A DNA stretch of 64,000 nt. It comes from Pseudomonas oryzicola (lineage in GTDB: Bacteria; Pseudomonadota; Gammaproteobacteria; Pseudomonadales; Pseudomonadaceae). A program made the position numbers and the translations under genes. The stretch spans positions 1,141,001 through 1,205,000 of the forward strand of contig NZ_JABWRZ020000001.1 in the NCBI RefSeq assembly GCF_014269185.2. Direction: 5' to 3'. The notes under the pieces were generated by a model, which was not told the DNA's origin, ran no database searches, and saw only the letters and a list, made by a program, of their open reading frames with translations. Position 1 is the first letter of the stretch. Each line of letters opens with the position of its first letter. Below are positions 1 through 10,468 of this stretch, piece after piece.

Positions 1-36
1 GGCCTGTCGCTACAGTGACGGCCCGTTTTTTGTTGC
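1..36 (+). terminator. probable terminator of the gene left of the window
   Basis: An imperfect hairpin is formed by GGCC-flanked arms around a GTCGCT/AGTGAC core and is followed by six T residues. It sits just ahead of zapE, so it most likely ends an upstream plus-strand transcript that lies outside the window. The stem has a bulge and a wobble pair, so this is only a moderate call. Confidence 0.45.
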
Positions 37-50
37 CCCGCTAACGAATC

Positions 51-1145
51 ATGACGCCCCTAGAACGATATCAAGCAGATCTGAAACGTCCCGACTTCTT
101 TCATGATGCGGCGCAGGAAACTGCGGTGCGTCACCTGCAGCGCCTGTACGACGACCTGGTGCACGCGCAGAACAACAAGCCGGGCGTGTTCGGCAAGCTG
201 TTCGGCAGGAAGGAGCAGACCCCGGTCAAGGGCCTGTACTTCTGGGGTGGGGTGGGGCGCGGCAAGACCTACCTGGTCGATACCTTCTTCGAGGCGCTGC
301 CGTTCAAGCAGAAGATGCGTACGCACTTCCACCGCTTCATGAAGCGTGTGCACGAGGAAATGAAAACCCTCAAGGGCGAGAAGAACCCGCTGACCATCAT
401 TGCCAAACGCTTCAGCGAAGAAGCCAAGGTAATCTGCTTCGACGAGTTCTTCGTCTCGGACATTACCGACGCGATGATCCTCGGCACCTTGATGGAAGAG
501 CTGTTCAAGAACGGCGTATCGCTGGTGGCGACCTCCAACATCGTGCCGGACGGCCTGTACAAGGATGGCCTGCAGCGCGCGCGCTTCCTGCCGGCCATCG
601 CCATGATCAAGCAATACACCGACGTGGTGAACGTCGACAGCGGGGTCGACTATCGCCTGCGTCATCTGGAGCAGGCCGAACTGTACCACTACCCGCTCGA
701 TGAGGCGGCGCACCAGAGCCTGCGCGCCAGCTTCAAGGCCTTGACCCCTGAGTGCACCCAGGCGGTCGAGAACGACGTGCTGATGATCGAGAATCGCCCG
801 ATCCAGGCCCTGCTGACCTGTGACGACGTGGCCTGGTTCGACTTCCGCGCCTTGTGCGACGGCCCGCGTAGCCAGAACGACTACATCGAGCTGGGCAAGA
901 TCTTCCATGCCGTGCTGCTGAGCAACGTGGAGCAGATGGGCGTCACTACCGACGACATCGCCCGCCGCTTCATCAACATGGTGGACGAGTTCTACGACCG
1001 CAACGTCAAGCTGATCATCTCGGCCGAAGTAGAGTTGAAGGACCTGTATACCGGCGGGCGCCTGGCCTTCGAGTTCCAGCGCACGTTGAGCCGGTTGCTG
1101 GAGATGCAGTCGCACGAATTCCTGGCGCGCGCGCACAAGCCGTAA
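51..1145 (+). CDS. zapE: cell division protein ZapE (AFG1-like ATPase)
   Basis: A 364-residue P-loop ATPase of the AFG1/ZapE family. The Walker A motif GGVGRGKT is at residues 66-73 and a Walker B-like stretch ICFDEFF is near 128-134, followed by the family's SDITDAMILG segment. In E. coli ZapE associates with the constricting Z-ring and lowers FtsZ polymer stability in an ATP-dependent way; the role here is by family. Length fits the family. The gene is monocistronic, preceded by a terminator-like hairpin and converging on an AraC-type regulator. ATG 51 gives the expected N-terminus. Confidence 0.93.
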   Translation: MTPLERYQADLKRPDFFHDAAQETAVRHLQRLYDDLVHAQNNKPGVFGKLFGRKEQTPVKGLYFWGGVGRGKTYLVDTFFEALPFKQKMRTHFHRFMKRVHEEMKTLKGEKNPLTIIAKRFSEEAKVICFDEFFVSDITDAMILGTLMEELFKNGVSLVATSNIVPDGLYKDGLQRARFLPAIAMIKQYTDVVNVDSGVDYRLRHLEQAELYHYPLDEAAHQSLRASFKALTPECTQAVENDVLMIENRPIQALLTCDDVAWFDFRALCDGPRSQNDYIELGKIFHAVLLSNVEQMGVTTDDIARRFINMVDEFYDRNVKLIISAEVELKDLYTGGRLAFEFQRTLSRLLEMQSHEFLARAHKP

Positions 1146-1149
1146 GATT

Positions 1150-1175
1150 CCAGGGGCCGCAAAGCGGCCCCCTGG
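1150..1175. terminator. hairpin between convergent zapE and regulator gene
   Basis: The arms CCAGGGGCCGC and GCGGCCCCCTGG pair around an AAA loop with one bulged C. It lies exactly between two convergent stop codons and could end transcription from both sides, although there is no strong T tract. The GGGGCCGC/GCGGCCCC core recurs at other gene ends in the window. Confidence 0.55.
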
Positions 1176-1178
1176 CCC

Positions 1179-2183
1179 TCAAGCCTCCTGCATGAACTGC
1201 TGCCGATACTGGTTCGGCGACAACTCCGTGTGCTGGCGGAACAGCCGCGCAAAGAAACTGGCATCGTCATAGCCGACCTCATAGCTGATGGTCTTGATGC
1301 TCTTGCGCGTACTCGACAGCAAGCCCTTCGCCGTCTCGATCCGCAGCCGTTGCAGGTAATGCAGCGGCTTGTCGCCGGTCGCTCCCTGGAAGCGGCGCAT
1401 GAAGTTGCGGATGCTCATGCCGTGGTTGCGGGCCACGTCCTCGAAGCGGAACTTGTCGGCGAAGTGTTCCTCCAGCCAGTGCTGGATCTGCAGGATGATC
1501 AGGTCCTGATGCAGCTTCTGGCCGCCAAAGCCCATGCGCCCCGGGGTGTAGTTGCGCTGCACTTCGTAGAGGATGTCACGCGACACGGCGCGGGCCACGC
1601 TGGCGCCACAGAAGCGTTCGATCAGGTAGATGTACAGGTCGCAGGCCGAGGTGGTACCGCCGGCGCAATACAAATTGTCGGCGTCGGTCAGGTGCTTGTC
1701 CTGGTTCAGCCGGATCTTCGGGAAGCGCTCGGCAAAGCTGGCGAAGAAGCGCCAGTAGGTGGTTGCCTCCTTACCGTCGAGCAGGCCGGACTCGGCCAGC
1801 CAGAACACACCGCTGGCCTCGGCGCACAGCACCGCACCACGTGCATGCTGCTCGCGCAGCCATGGCAGCACCTGTGGATAACGCTGCAGCAGGTTGTCGA
1901 AGTCATCCCAGAAGGCCGGAAGGATGATCACATCGGCATCGTCCAGGCCACCGTCGACCGGCAGTTGCACATTGCTGAAGCTGTCCACGGGCTGGCCGTC
2001 CGGGCTCACCAGGCGAATCTCGAACATGGGCTGCAGGCCCAGGCCAAGCTGCTTGCCGTAGCGCAGGCTGGCGAGGTGGAAGAAGTCCTTGGCCTGCATC
2101 AGGGTCGAAGCGAACACCTTGTCAATGGCCAGGATGCTGACGCGCCGCAGCGACGCGGAGGGTTGGGTAAACATCATTGTCAT
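1179..2183 (-). CDS. GlxA/FtrA-family AraC-type transcriptional regulator
   Basis: A 334-residue regulator with an N-terminal DJ-1/PfpI (class I amidotransferase-like) domain at roughly residues 12-200 and a C-terminal AraC helix-turn-helix pair at about 230-330. The nucleophile-elbow-like CAEASGVFWLAESG is visible in the first domain, and the second HTH carries the usual ISYEVGYDDASFFARLFRQH signature. Proteins with this architecture regulate catabolism of amines, carnitine, arginine or similar compounds, but the ligand cannot be read from this sequence. ATGs at 2183, 2177 and 2174 are close together and none has a strong Shine-Dalgarno sequence, so the exact start is open. No obvious target gene is adjacent. 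Confidence 0.85.
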   Translation of the reverse strand: MTMMFTQPSASLRRVSILAIDKVFASTLMQAKDFFHLASLRYGKQLGLGLQPMFEIRLVSPDGQPVDSFSNVQLPVDGGLDDADVIILPAFWDDFDNLLQRYPQVLPWLREQHARGAVLCAEASGVFWLAESGLLDGKEATTYWRFFASFAERFPKIRLNQDKHLTDADNLYCAGGTTSACDLYIYLIERFCGASVARAVSRDILYEVQRNYTPGRMGFGGQKLHQDLIILQIQHWLEEHFADKFRFEDVARNHGMSIRNFMRRFQGATGDKPLHYLQRLRIETAKGLLSSTRKSIKTISYEVGYDDASFFARLFRQHTELSPNQYRQQFMQEA

Positions 2184-2270
2184 TGTTCTTATAGGGTAGA
2201 GTGGTCAATCACCGGCTGGATCGTCTTATTTTTTGACGATGCTGTCTAGCCTGCCACACCGCACCGGTTT

Positions 2271-2292
2271 CTTCGCGGGTGAGCCCGCGAAG
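2271..2292. repeat. single REP-type palindrome
   Basis: The arms CTTCGCGGG and CCCGCGAAG surround a TGAG loop. This is the core of the short repetitive extragenic palindromes typical of P. putida-group genomes. It sits just downstream of tas, between two minus-strand genes. Confidence 0.75.
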
Positions 2293-2312
2293 AGGGCGGT
2301 ACAGGATTACGC

Positions 2313-3353
2313 TCAAGGCGCAGGGTTCGGCTGCTCCTGGTGAATCGCCTCGATCGCCGCCAGCAGCTCATTGCTCAGCTTCAGCTCCAGGCTGGCCAGG
2401 TTGCTGTCCAGTTGCGCCAGGCTGGTCGCGCCAATGATGTTGCTGGTCACGAATGGTTGCCGGGTGACGAATGCCAGGGCCATCTGCGCCGGGTCCAGGC
2501 CGTGCTCGCGGGCCAGCTGCACATAACGGCTGCAGGCGGCCACGGTCTGCGGGTTGGAGTAGCGTGCAAAGCGGCTGAACAGGGTCAGGCGCGCATTGGC
2601 TGGCCGCGCGCCGTTCTCGTATTTGCCCGAGAGCATGCCGAAGGCCAGCGGCGAGTAGGCTAGCAGGCCGCACTGCTCGCGGATGGCCACTTCCGCCAGG
2701 CCTACCTCGAAGCTGCGGTTGAGCAGGTTGTAAGGGTTCTGGATCGACACTGCCCGCGGCCAGCCACGGCTTTCCGCCAGCTGCAGGAACTTCATGGTGC
2801 CCCACGGCGTTTCGTTGGACAGGCCGACGTGGCGGATCTTGCCGGCACGCACCTGCTCGTCGAGCACTTCGAGGGTTTCTTCCAGCGGGGTGAAGTGATC
2901 CTGTGGCAGGTGCTGGTAGCCCAGCTTGCCGAAGAAGTTGGTGCTGCGCTCCGGCCAGTGCAACTGGTACAGGTCGATGCGGTCGGTCTGCAGGCGCTTG
3001 AGGCTCTCGTCCAGCGCGGCGACGATGTGCTGGCGGTTGTGCTTGAGCTGGCCATCGCGAATATGGCTGATGCCGTTGCCCGGGCCTGCGACCTTGCTGG
3101 CCAGCACCCAGTCATCACGATCACCCCTGGCGCGGAACCAGTTGCCGATGATGCGCTCGGTGCTGGCGTAGGTCTCGGGGCGGGGCGGCACCGGGTACAT
3201 CTCGGCGGTGTCGATGAAGTTGACCCCGGCGGCCTTGGCCCGGGCAATCTGCGCGAAGGCCTCGGCCTGGTCGTTCTGTTCGCCCCAGGTCATGGTGCCC
3301 AGGCACAGGGCGCTGACGTTGAGGTCGGTACGGCCGAGCTGGCGGTATTCCAT
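2313..3353 (-). CDS. tas: NADP(H)-dependent aldo/keto reductase Tas
   Basis: A 346-residue aldo/keto reductase, the same length as E. coli Tas. The opening MEYRQLGRTDLNVSALCLGT and the segment FIDTAEMYPVPPRPET are characteristic of Tas. The catalytic tetrad is visible as Asp48, Tyr53, Lys87 and His132 (in YQLHWPE). The open frame extends further upstream, but the start at 3353 has AAGGAG ten bases before it and matches the family N-terminus, so the longer version is rejected. In E. coli Tas suppresses tyrosine auxotrophy of starving cells; its physiological substrate is not established. Monocistronic. Confidence 0.9.
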   Translation of the reverse strand: MEYRQLGRTDLNVSALCLGTMTWGEQNDQAEAFAQIARAKAAGVNFIDTAEMYPVPPRPETYASTERIIGNWFRARGDRDDWVLASKVAGPGNGISHIRDGQLKHNRQHIVAALDESLKRLQTDRIDLYQLHWPERSTNFFGKLGYQHLPQDHFTPLEETLEVLDEQVRAGKIRHVGLSNETPWGTMKFLQLAESRGWPRAVSIQNPYNLLNRSFEVGLAEVAIREQCGLLAYSPLAFGMLSGKYENGARPANARLTLFSRFARYSNPQTVAACSRYVQLAREHGLDPAQMALAFVTRQPFVTSNIIGATSLAQLDSNLASLELKLSNELLAAIEAIHQEQPNPAP

Positions 3354-3539
3354 CGGGTAGACACTCCTTGGCAATGAAAGACCATCAAAGCAGGTTGAAA
3401 AATTTCTCGCAATCTGGATAATTCGGCCCCTCTCCGTGTGGCGGAAGTGATGCACCACCACGCAGGAAGAACCCCGTCGAACATTGGCGTGCCTGACCCG
3501 AGCCCCCAAAAGCGTCAGTGTTCGGCTGCGCGCTTGCCC

Positions 3540-3568
3540 TTGGCAAGCTGTGCACTATCCAGTAAGAT
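3540..3568 (+). promoter_or_regulatory. likely sigma-70 promoter of rplM-rpsI
   Basis: TTGGCA at 3540-3545 and TAAGAT at 3563-3568 are separated by exactly 17 bases. Transcription would begin near 3575, giving a leader of about 37 bases before rplM. Read from the sequence only. Confidence 0.5.
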
Positions 3569-3611
3569 TCGCCGTCTATTTTTCGCTGGGCGGCCTCTGA
3601 GGCTTTAGAGA

Positions 3612-4040
3612 ATGAAAACTTTTACTGCTAAACCGGAAACAGTAAAGCGCGAGTGGTTCGTAGTCGACGCCGCTGGCCAGACCCTGGGTCGTCTGGCTAC
3701 CGAAATCGCTAGCCGTCTGCGTGGCAAACACAAGCCAGAATACACCCCTCACGTTGACACCGGCGACTACATCGTCGTTATCAACGCCGAGCAGGTTCGT
3801 GTGACTGGTGCCAAGTCTTCCGACAAGATGTACTACTCCCACTCCGGTTTCCCGGGCGGTATCAAGGAAATCAACTTCGAGAAGTTGATCGCCAAGGCCC
3901 CTGAGCGTGTTATCGAAACTGCGGTCAAAGGCATGCTGCCGAAGAACCCGCTGGGTCGCGACATGTACCGCAAGCTGAAAGTGTACGCGGGTGCTGCTCA
4001 CCCACACACTGCTCAGCAGCCTCAAGAACTGAAGATCTAA
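3612..4040 (+). CDS. rplM: 50S ribosomal protein L13
   Basis: A 142-residue protein, the standard length for bacterial L13, an early-assembling large-subunit protein. Recognisable features are the N-terminal [14 protein letters not shown], the [16 protein letters not shown] segment and the C-terminal HPHTAQQP. It is followed after 14 bases by rpsI, the universally paired S9 gene, and the two share a terminator after rpsI. Codon choice is strongly biased, as expected for a highly expressed gene. Confidence 0.98.
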   Translation: MKTFTAKPETVKREWFVVDAAGQTLGRLATEIASRLRGKHKPEYTPHVDTGDYIVVINAEQVRVTGAKSSDKMYYSHSGFPGGIKEINFEKLIAKAPERVIETAVKGMLPKNPLGRDMYRKLKVYAGAAHPHTAQQPQELKI

Positions 4041-4054
4041 CGGGATAGTTCATT

Positions 4055-4447
4055 ATGTCGGCGACTCAAAACTACGGCACTGGCCGTCGCAAGACCGCAA
4101 CCGCTCGCGTATTCCTGCGTCCGGGTACTGGTAACATTTCCATCAACAACCGTTCTCTGGACGTGTTCTTCGGTCGTGAAACCGCTCGCATGGTTGTTCG
4201 TCAGCCGCTCGAGCTGACCGAAACCGTCGAGAAGTTCGACATCTACGTCACCGTTTCCGGTGGTGGTGTCAGCGGTCAGGCCGGTGCGATCCGTCACGGT
4301 ATCACCCGCGCTCTGATGGAATACGACGAAACCCTGCGTGGCGCTCTGCGTCGTGCTGGCTACGTCACCCGCGACGCTCGTGAAGTCGAGCGTAAGAAAG
4401 TGGGTCTGCGTAAAGCGCGTAAGCGTCCTCAGTACTCCAAGCGTTAA
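4055..4447 (+). CDS. rpsI: 30S ribosomal protein S9
   Basis: A 130-residue small-subunit protein of exactly the usual length. The [18 protein letters not shown] opening and the conserved C-terminal tail ending [11 protein letters not shown] are diagnostic; the tail reaches the P-site tRNA in known ribosome structures. Second gene of the rplM-rpsI operon, followed directly by a strong terminator. Confidence 0.98.
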   Translation: MSATQNYGTGRRKTATARVFLRPGTGNISINNRSLDVFFGRETARMVVRQPLELTETVEKFDIYVTVSGGGVSGQAGAIRHGITRALMEYDETLRGALRRAGYVTRDAREVERKKVGLRKARKRPQYSKR

Positions 4448-4464
4448 TACCGCTTCGGCAGTCG

Positions 4465-4499
4465 AAAAAAGCCCGGTTCCTTGGAACCGGGCTTTTTTT
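4465..4499 (+). terminator. rho-independent terminator of rplM-rpsI
   Basis: A 10-bp stem (GCCCGGTTCC with GGAACCGGGC) and a TT loop are flanked by six A residues and a run of seven T residues. Confidence 0.95.
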
Positions 4500-4710
4500 A
4501 TGTCTTGAACTAACCTGTCAGCATGTCAGTGACCACTTGTCGCATAGACGCAGATCAAGCAAAGCGTGGGTAGGCGTCCTTGGCCGGGGTAATCACCTTG
4601 TCAGTGTGTGGATTTGTTTCTTACCATGGCGGCCAATTTTTAGTGCCACTGACACAACCTAAGTACAGGTCTGGTTCAACAGGCCAAGCAAGCTGATGGG
4701 AGAGGACTGA

Positions 4711-5304
4711 ATGAGCAATGACGGCGTCAACGCAGGCCGGCGCCGCTTCCTCGTAGCCGCGACATCCGTAGTCGGGGCGGCGGGGGCAGTGGGGGCTGCG
4801 GTACCGTTCGTGGGGTCATGGTTTCCCAGTGCCAAGGCGAAAGCCGCAGGTGCACCGGTGAAGGTCAATATCGCCAAGGTCGAGGCCGGGCAGCAGATGG
4901 TGGCCGAGTGGCGGGGCCAGCCTGTGTTCATCGTGCGGCGAACGGACGAAATCCTTGGCAACCTGAAGAAAGTCGCTGGTGATTTGGCCGACCCTGAGTC
5001 CAAGGCTTCGGTACAGCCAACCTACGTTGACCCGCAGGTTCGTTCGATCAAGCCGGAAATCCTCATCCTCGTCGGGCTGTGCACGCACCTCGGCTGCTCA
5101 CCCACCTTCCGCCCGGAAGTCGCACCCGCCGACCTCGGCCCGAAATGGGTTGGTGGCTATTTCTGCCCATGCCACGGCTCCCACTATGACCTGGCTGGTC
5201 GTGTCTACAAGTCGCAGCCGGCACCTCTCAATTTGCCCGTGCCACCGCACTCTTACGAGTCGGACGAGATCGTCGTCATCGGCGTTGACCAGGAGAACGC
5301 ATGA
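4711..5304 (+). CDS. petA: ubiquinol-cytochrome c reductase, Rieske [2Fe-2S] subunit
   Basis: A 197-residue Rieske protein of the cytochrome bc1 complex. It transfers the first ubiquinol electron to cytochrome c1 on the periplasmic face. The N-terminus has a twin-arginine motif (RRRFLV, residues 10-15) and a hydrophobic helix at about 16-36 that serves as membrane anchor. Cluster-binding boxes are CTHLGC at 124-129 and CPCHGSH at 152-158; Cys124, His126, Cys152 and His155 are the predicted ligands, and Cys129 and Cys154 the structural disulfide. First gene of petABC; its stop overlaps the first of two possible petB starts. Confidence 0.97.
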   Translation: MSNDGVNAGRRRFLVAATSVVGAAGAVGAAVPFVGSWFPSAKAKAAGAPVKVNIAKVEAGQQMVAEWRGQPVFIVRRTDEILGNLKKVAGDLADPESKASVQPTYVDPQVRSIKPEILILVGLCTHLGCSPTFRPEVAPADLGPKWVGGYFCPCHGSHYDLAGRVYKSQPAPLNLPVPPHSYESDEIVVIGVDQENA

Positions 5305-6515
5305 TGAGCAAGTTCATGGACTGGATTGATGCTCGCTTCCCCGCCACCAAGATGTGGGAAGACCACCTGAGCAAGTATTACGCACCCAAGAACTTCAACT
5401 TCCTGTACTTCTTCGGCTCCCTCGCGTTGCTGGTGCTGGTCAACCAGATCGTCACCGGTGTGTGGTTGACCATGAGCTTCACCCCCTCGGCGGAAGAGGC
5501 GTTCGCCTCGGTCGAGTACATCATGCGCGACGTGGAATATGGCTGGATCCTGCGCTACCTGCACTCTACCGGTGCGTCGGCGTTCTTCATCGTGGTCTAC
5601 CTGCACATGTTCCGCGGCCTGCTCTACGGCTCCTATCAGAAGCCGCGCGAGCTGGTATGGTTGTTCGGCATGCTGATCTACCTGGCGTTGATGGCCGAAG
5701 CGTTCATGGGCTACTTGCTGCCGTGGGGCCAGATGTCCTACTGGGGGGCCCAGGTGATCATCTCGCTGTTCGGTGCCATCCCGGTGATCGGGGGCGACCT
5801 CACCCAGTGGATTCGCGGTGACTACCTGATCTCGGGTATTACCCTTAACCGCTTCTTCGCCCTGCACGTCGTTGCCCTGCCGATCGTGATCCTCGGCCTG
5901 GTGGTGTTGCACATTCTTGCCTTGCACGAAGTGGGTTCGAACAACCCTGACGGCGTCGACATCAAGAAGAAAAAGGACGAAAACGGCATCCCGCTGGACG
6001 GTATACCGTTCCACCCTTACTACACCGTCAAGGATATTGTCGGCGTGGTGGTGTTCCTCTTCGTGTTCTGCGCCGTGGTGTTCTTCTTCCCGGAAATGGG
6101 CGGTTACTTCCTGGAAAAACCGAACTTCGAGCAGGCCAACGCCTTCAAGACCCCTGAGCACATCGCGCCTGTTTGGTACTTCACGCCGTTCTACGCGATC
6201 TTGCGTGCAGTGCCTGACAAGCTGATGGGCGTGATCGCCATGGGTGCGGCCATTGCGGTGTTGTTCGTACTGCCCTGGCTCGACCGCAGCCCGGTGCGCT
6301 CCATGCGCTACAAGGGCTGGATCAGCAAGCTCTTCCTGCTGGTGTTCTGCATTGCCTTCGTCATCCTCGGCGTGCTGGGCGTACTGGCGCCGACACCTGG
6401 GCGTACCTTGCTGTCGCAGGTGTGCACGGTGTTGTACTTCGCCTACTTCCTGCTGATGCCGTTCTATACAAGGCTCGAGAAGACCAAACCGGTTCCGGAA
6501 AGGGTGACTGGCTGA
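5304..6515 (+). CDS. petB: ubiquinol-cytochrome c reductase, cytochrome b
   Basis: A 403-residue cytochrome b carrying the two haems b and both quinone sites of complex III. There are about eight to nine hydrophobic segments. Haem-ligand regions LRYLHSTGASAFFIVVYLHMFR and FFALHVVALPIVILGLVVLHILALH contain the paired histidines, and the Qo-site PEW-like region is present around the segment HIAPVWYFTPFYAILR. Two in-frame ATGs occur at 5301 and 5304; 5304 sits eight bases from AGGAG and is preferred. The stop overlaps the petC start by one base, implying translational coupling. Confidence 0.96.
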   Translation: MSKFMDWIDARFPATKMWEDHLSKYYAPKNFNFLYFFGSLALLVLVNQIVTGVWLTMSFTPSAEEAFASVEYIMRDVEYGWILRYLHSTGASAFFIVVYLHMFRGLLYGSYQKPRELVWLFGMLIYLALMAEAFMGYLLPWGQMSYWGAQVIISLFGAIPVIGGDLTQWIRGDYLISGITLNRFFALHVVALPIVILGLVVLHILALHEVGSNNPDGVDIKKKKDENGIPLDGIPFHPYYTVKDIVGVVVFLFVFCAVVFFFPEMGGYFLEKPNFEQANAFKTPEHIAPVWYFTPFYAILRAVPDKLMGVIAMGAAIAVLFVLPWLDRSPVRSMRYKGWISKLFLLVFCIAFVILGVLGVLAPTPGRTLLSQVCTVLYFAYFLLMPFYTRLEKTKPVPERVTG

Positions 6516-7294
6516 TGAAAAAGTTGATTGCAGTATTTTTGCTGGCAGTGATGCCTGCCTTCTCCTTCGCCGCTGAAACGGGCCTGGAGCTGGACAAGGT
6601 CGACATCGACCTGAGCGACAAGGCCGCCATGCAGGATGGTGCGCGTACCTTTGCCAACTATTGCATGGGTTGCCACAGTGCCAAGTTCCAGCGTTACGAG
6701 CGGGTGGCCGATGACCTGGGCATCCCTCACGAACTGATGCTGGAAAAGCTGGTGTTCACTGGTGCCAAGATCGGTGACCACATGCAGATCGGCATGAAGC
6801 CCAGTGACGCCAAGACCTGGTTCGGTGCCGCACCGCCCGACCTCACCCTGGTAGCCCGCGTGCGCGGCACCGACTGGCTGTACACCTACCTGCGCAGCTT
6901 CTATGAAGACCCATCGCGGCCGTACGGGGTGAACAACAAAGTGTTCCCGAACGTGGGCATGCCTAACGTGCTGGTCGGCCTGCAGGGTAACCAGGTGATC
7001 GGCTGCAAACAGGTGCAGACCGTGACTGATGGCAAGAAGCAGTTCGATCCGCTGACCGGCAGCCCGATCACCCATGAAGCCTGCGACCAGCTGACCATTA
7101 CGTCGAATTCCGGTACCCTGACGACCGAGCAGTTCGACGAGAAGGTCAAGAACCTGGTGACCTTCCTGGCCTATTCGGCCAACCCGGTCAAACTGGAAAG
7201 CCAGCGCATCGGTACCTACGTGTTGCTGTACCTGGCTTTCTTCTTCGTATTCGCCTATTTGCTCAAGCGTGAATACTGGAAGGACGTGCACTGA
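6515..7294 (+). CDS. petC: ubiquinol-cytochrome c reductase, cytochrome c1
   Basis: A 259-residue cytochrome c1. A Sec signal peptide (MKKLIAVFLLAVMPAFSFAA, residues 1-20) is followed by the covalent haem motif CMGCH at 50-54, a Met-containing stretch (HMQIGMKPSDAKTWFG) as the likely axial ligand region, and one C-terminal membrane anchor ending KREYWKDVH. It passes electrons from the Rieske protein to soluble c-type cytochromes. The open frame runs upstream into petB, but 6515 gives the signal peptide and overlaps the petB stop as TGATG. Confidence 0.96.
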   Translation: MKKLIAVFLLAVMPAFSFAAETGLELDKVDIDLSDKAAMQDGARTFANYCMGCHSAKFQRYERVADDLGIPHELMLEKLVFTGAKIGDHMQIGMKPSDAKTWFGAAPPDLTLVARVRGTDWLYTYLRSFYEDPSRPYGVNNKVFPNVGMPNVLVGLQGNQVIGCKQVQTVTDGKKQFDPLTGSPITHEACDQLTITSNSGTLTTEQFDEKVKNLVTFLAYSANPVKLESQRIGTYVLLYLAFFFVFAYLLKREYWKDVH

Positions 7295-8035
<741 letters not shown>

Positions 8036-8045
8036 GGAGCCGTTG

Positions 8046-8474
8046 ATGAACTCCAGTCGCCCCTATCTGGTTCGAGCACTGTACGAGTGGATCGTCGACA
8101 ACGATTGCACCCCCCATATGCTGGTCAACGCCGAATACCCAAAGGTTCAGGTGCCGGATGGTTTCGCCAGTGATGGCCAGATTGTCTTGAATATCTCGCC
8201 AAACGCCGTGCGTAATCTGCACATGGACAATGACGCCGTCAGCTTCGAAGGTCGCTTCGGTGGCGTGGCCCACTCGTTGTTCGTGCCGTCTGGTGCCATC
8301 CTGGGTATTTATGCCCGGGAGAATGGCCAGGGTATGGTCTTCGAGCTGGAGCCGTCGCAGGATGACGTGATCGACGACGAGGACGATGTACAGCCAGATG
8401 ATGACGGCCCACCGGAGGGTGGCGGGCAGCCGCCGCGCCCGAGTGGCCGGCCAAGCCTCAAAGTGGTCAAGTAA
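8046..8474 (+). CDS. sspB: ClpXP protease specificity-enhancing factor SspB
   Basis: A 142-residue adaptor that delivers ssrA-tagged and other substrates to ClpXP. The conserved opening SSRPYLVRALYEWIVDNDCTPHM is clear. The C-terminal part is acidic (DDVIDDEDDVQPDDD) and proline-rich, and ends GRPSLKVVK, which matches the known XB motif that docks on ClpX. The start at 8046 is preceded by AAGGAGCC. Second gene of sspAB, followed by a strong bidirectional terminator. Confidence 0.95.
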   Translation: MNSSRPYLVRALYEWIVDNDCTPHMLVNAEYPKVQVPDGFASDGQIVLNISPNAVRNLHMDNDAVSFEGRFGGVAHSLFVPSGAILGIYARENGQGMVFELEPSQDDVIDDEDDVQPDDDGPPEGGGQPPRPSGRPSLKVVK

Positions 8475-8475
8475 T

Positions 8476-8508
8476 GAAAAAGGCGACCTGATCAGGTCGC
8501 CTTTTTTT
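8476..8508. terminator. bidirectional terminator between sspB and lipoprotein gene
   Basis: The self-complementary stem AGGCGACCTGATCAGGTCGCCT is flanked by A residues on the left and seven T residues on the right, so it can terminate from both strands. It lies between convergent stop codons. Confidence 0.93.
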
Positions 8509-8523
8509 GCCGCCAGTATCGGA

Positions 8524-8742
8524 TTACAGGTCGCTGATGGTGCGGACCTGATCCTTGTTGATGCGGGTGCGCTTGCCATCGAGTTGCTGGAACTCGTAGA
8601 AGCCGGTATCGGCGTCGTACTCCGGTACGTCGACCGTCTGGATTTCACGGCCGTCGTTGAGGGTGATCTGGCTAGGGGTTGAGCAGCCGGCCAGGGTGGC
8701 GAAGGTGCCGATCAGCAAGGCAGGCAGCAGAAGCTTTTTCAT
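8524..8742 (-). CDS. YgdI/YgdR-family small lipoprotein (DUF903)
   Basis: A 72-residue lipoprotein. The signal MKKLLLPALLIGTFATLAGC ends in a lipobox LAGC with Cys20 as the lipidation site. The mature part has the SH3-like DUF903 pattern ITLNDGREIQTVD...YEFQQLDGKRTRINKDQVRTI. Function is unknown in this family. The longer in-frame start at 8778 would put twelve residues before the signal peptide and is rejected. It converges with sspB. Confidence 0.88.
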   Translation of the reverse strand: MKKLLLPALLIGTFATLAGCSTPSQITLNDGREIQTVDVPEYDADTGFYEFQQLDGKRTRINKDQVRTISDL

Positions 8743-8841
8743 GCGGTGTTTCCTGGATATCCGAAAGGGGTGGAGCATTGTTGTTGCCTGCCAGGGCCCT
8801 GTCGCCGGTTGCCGGTGAACAGGGCCGTGGCGGGCAATGAA

Positions 8842-10019
<1,178 letters not shown>

Positions 10020-10096
10020 TTAAGTAGGGCGGTGGCCGGCGCGACGCGCAACAAGGACCAGCCCGCGAAACATAGAGCAAAAAAATCGAAGTGGGT

Positions 10097-10468
10097 TCAG
10101 CATTCGAAGGCGTTTTTCAGCCATTGCAAGGGCCTGCCTGCGTGGTGGCTGCCCTGCAGGGCGACTACGTCGAAGCGGCAGGGGTGGTTGCCCCAGTGGG
10201 CCTCCTGCTGCAGGAACAGGCTGGCGGCGAGCACCAGCCGTTTCTGCTTGCGCCCGTCGATACTGCCAAGGGCGCCACCGAAGCCCGCGTGCAACCGATA
10301 GCGGACTTCGACGAATACTACTGTATCGGCGTCGAGCATGACCAGATCAAGCTCGCCGCCTTTGCATCGCCAGTTGCGCGCCAGCAGCTGCAGGCCCTGC
10401 CCTTGAAGGTACGCAAGGGCCTGGGTTTCTGCCGCCTGGCCGGCGCTGGTGGGCGACGCTGCGACCAT
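10097..10468 (-). CDS. YraN family protein (UPF0102)
   Basis: A 123-residue protein with a restriction-endonuclease-like fold typical of UPF0102. The conserved core GLQLLARNWRCKGGELDLVMLDADTVVFVEVRYR contains the E-x-D...E-V-(K/R) arrangement of such nucleases. Cellular role is not established. Its ATG overlaps the lpoA stop (ATGA at 10467-10470 read on the minus strand), so it is coupled to lpoA. An 86-base gap separates it from diaA. Confidence 0.9.
   Translation of the reverse strand: MVAASPTSAGQAAETQALAYLQGQGLQLLARNWRCKGGELDLVMLDADTVVFVEVRYRLHAGFGGALGSIDGRKQKRLVLAASLFLQQEAHWGNHPCRFDVVALQGSHHAGRPLQWLKNAFEC

Noticed and set aside
6422..6514. N-terminal extension of cytochrome c1
   Set aside because: It would lie inside petB and precede the signal peptide; ATG 6515 is the coupled start.
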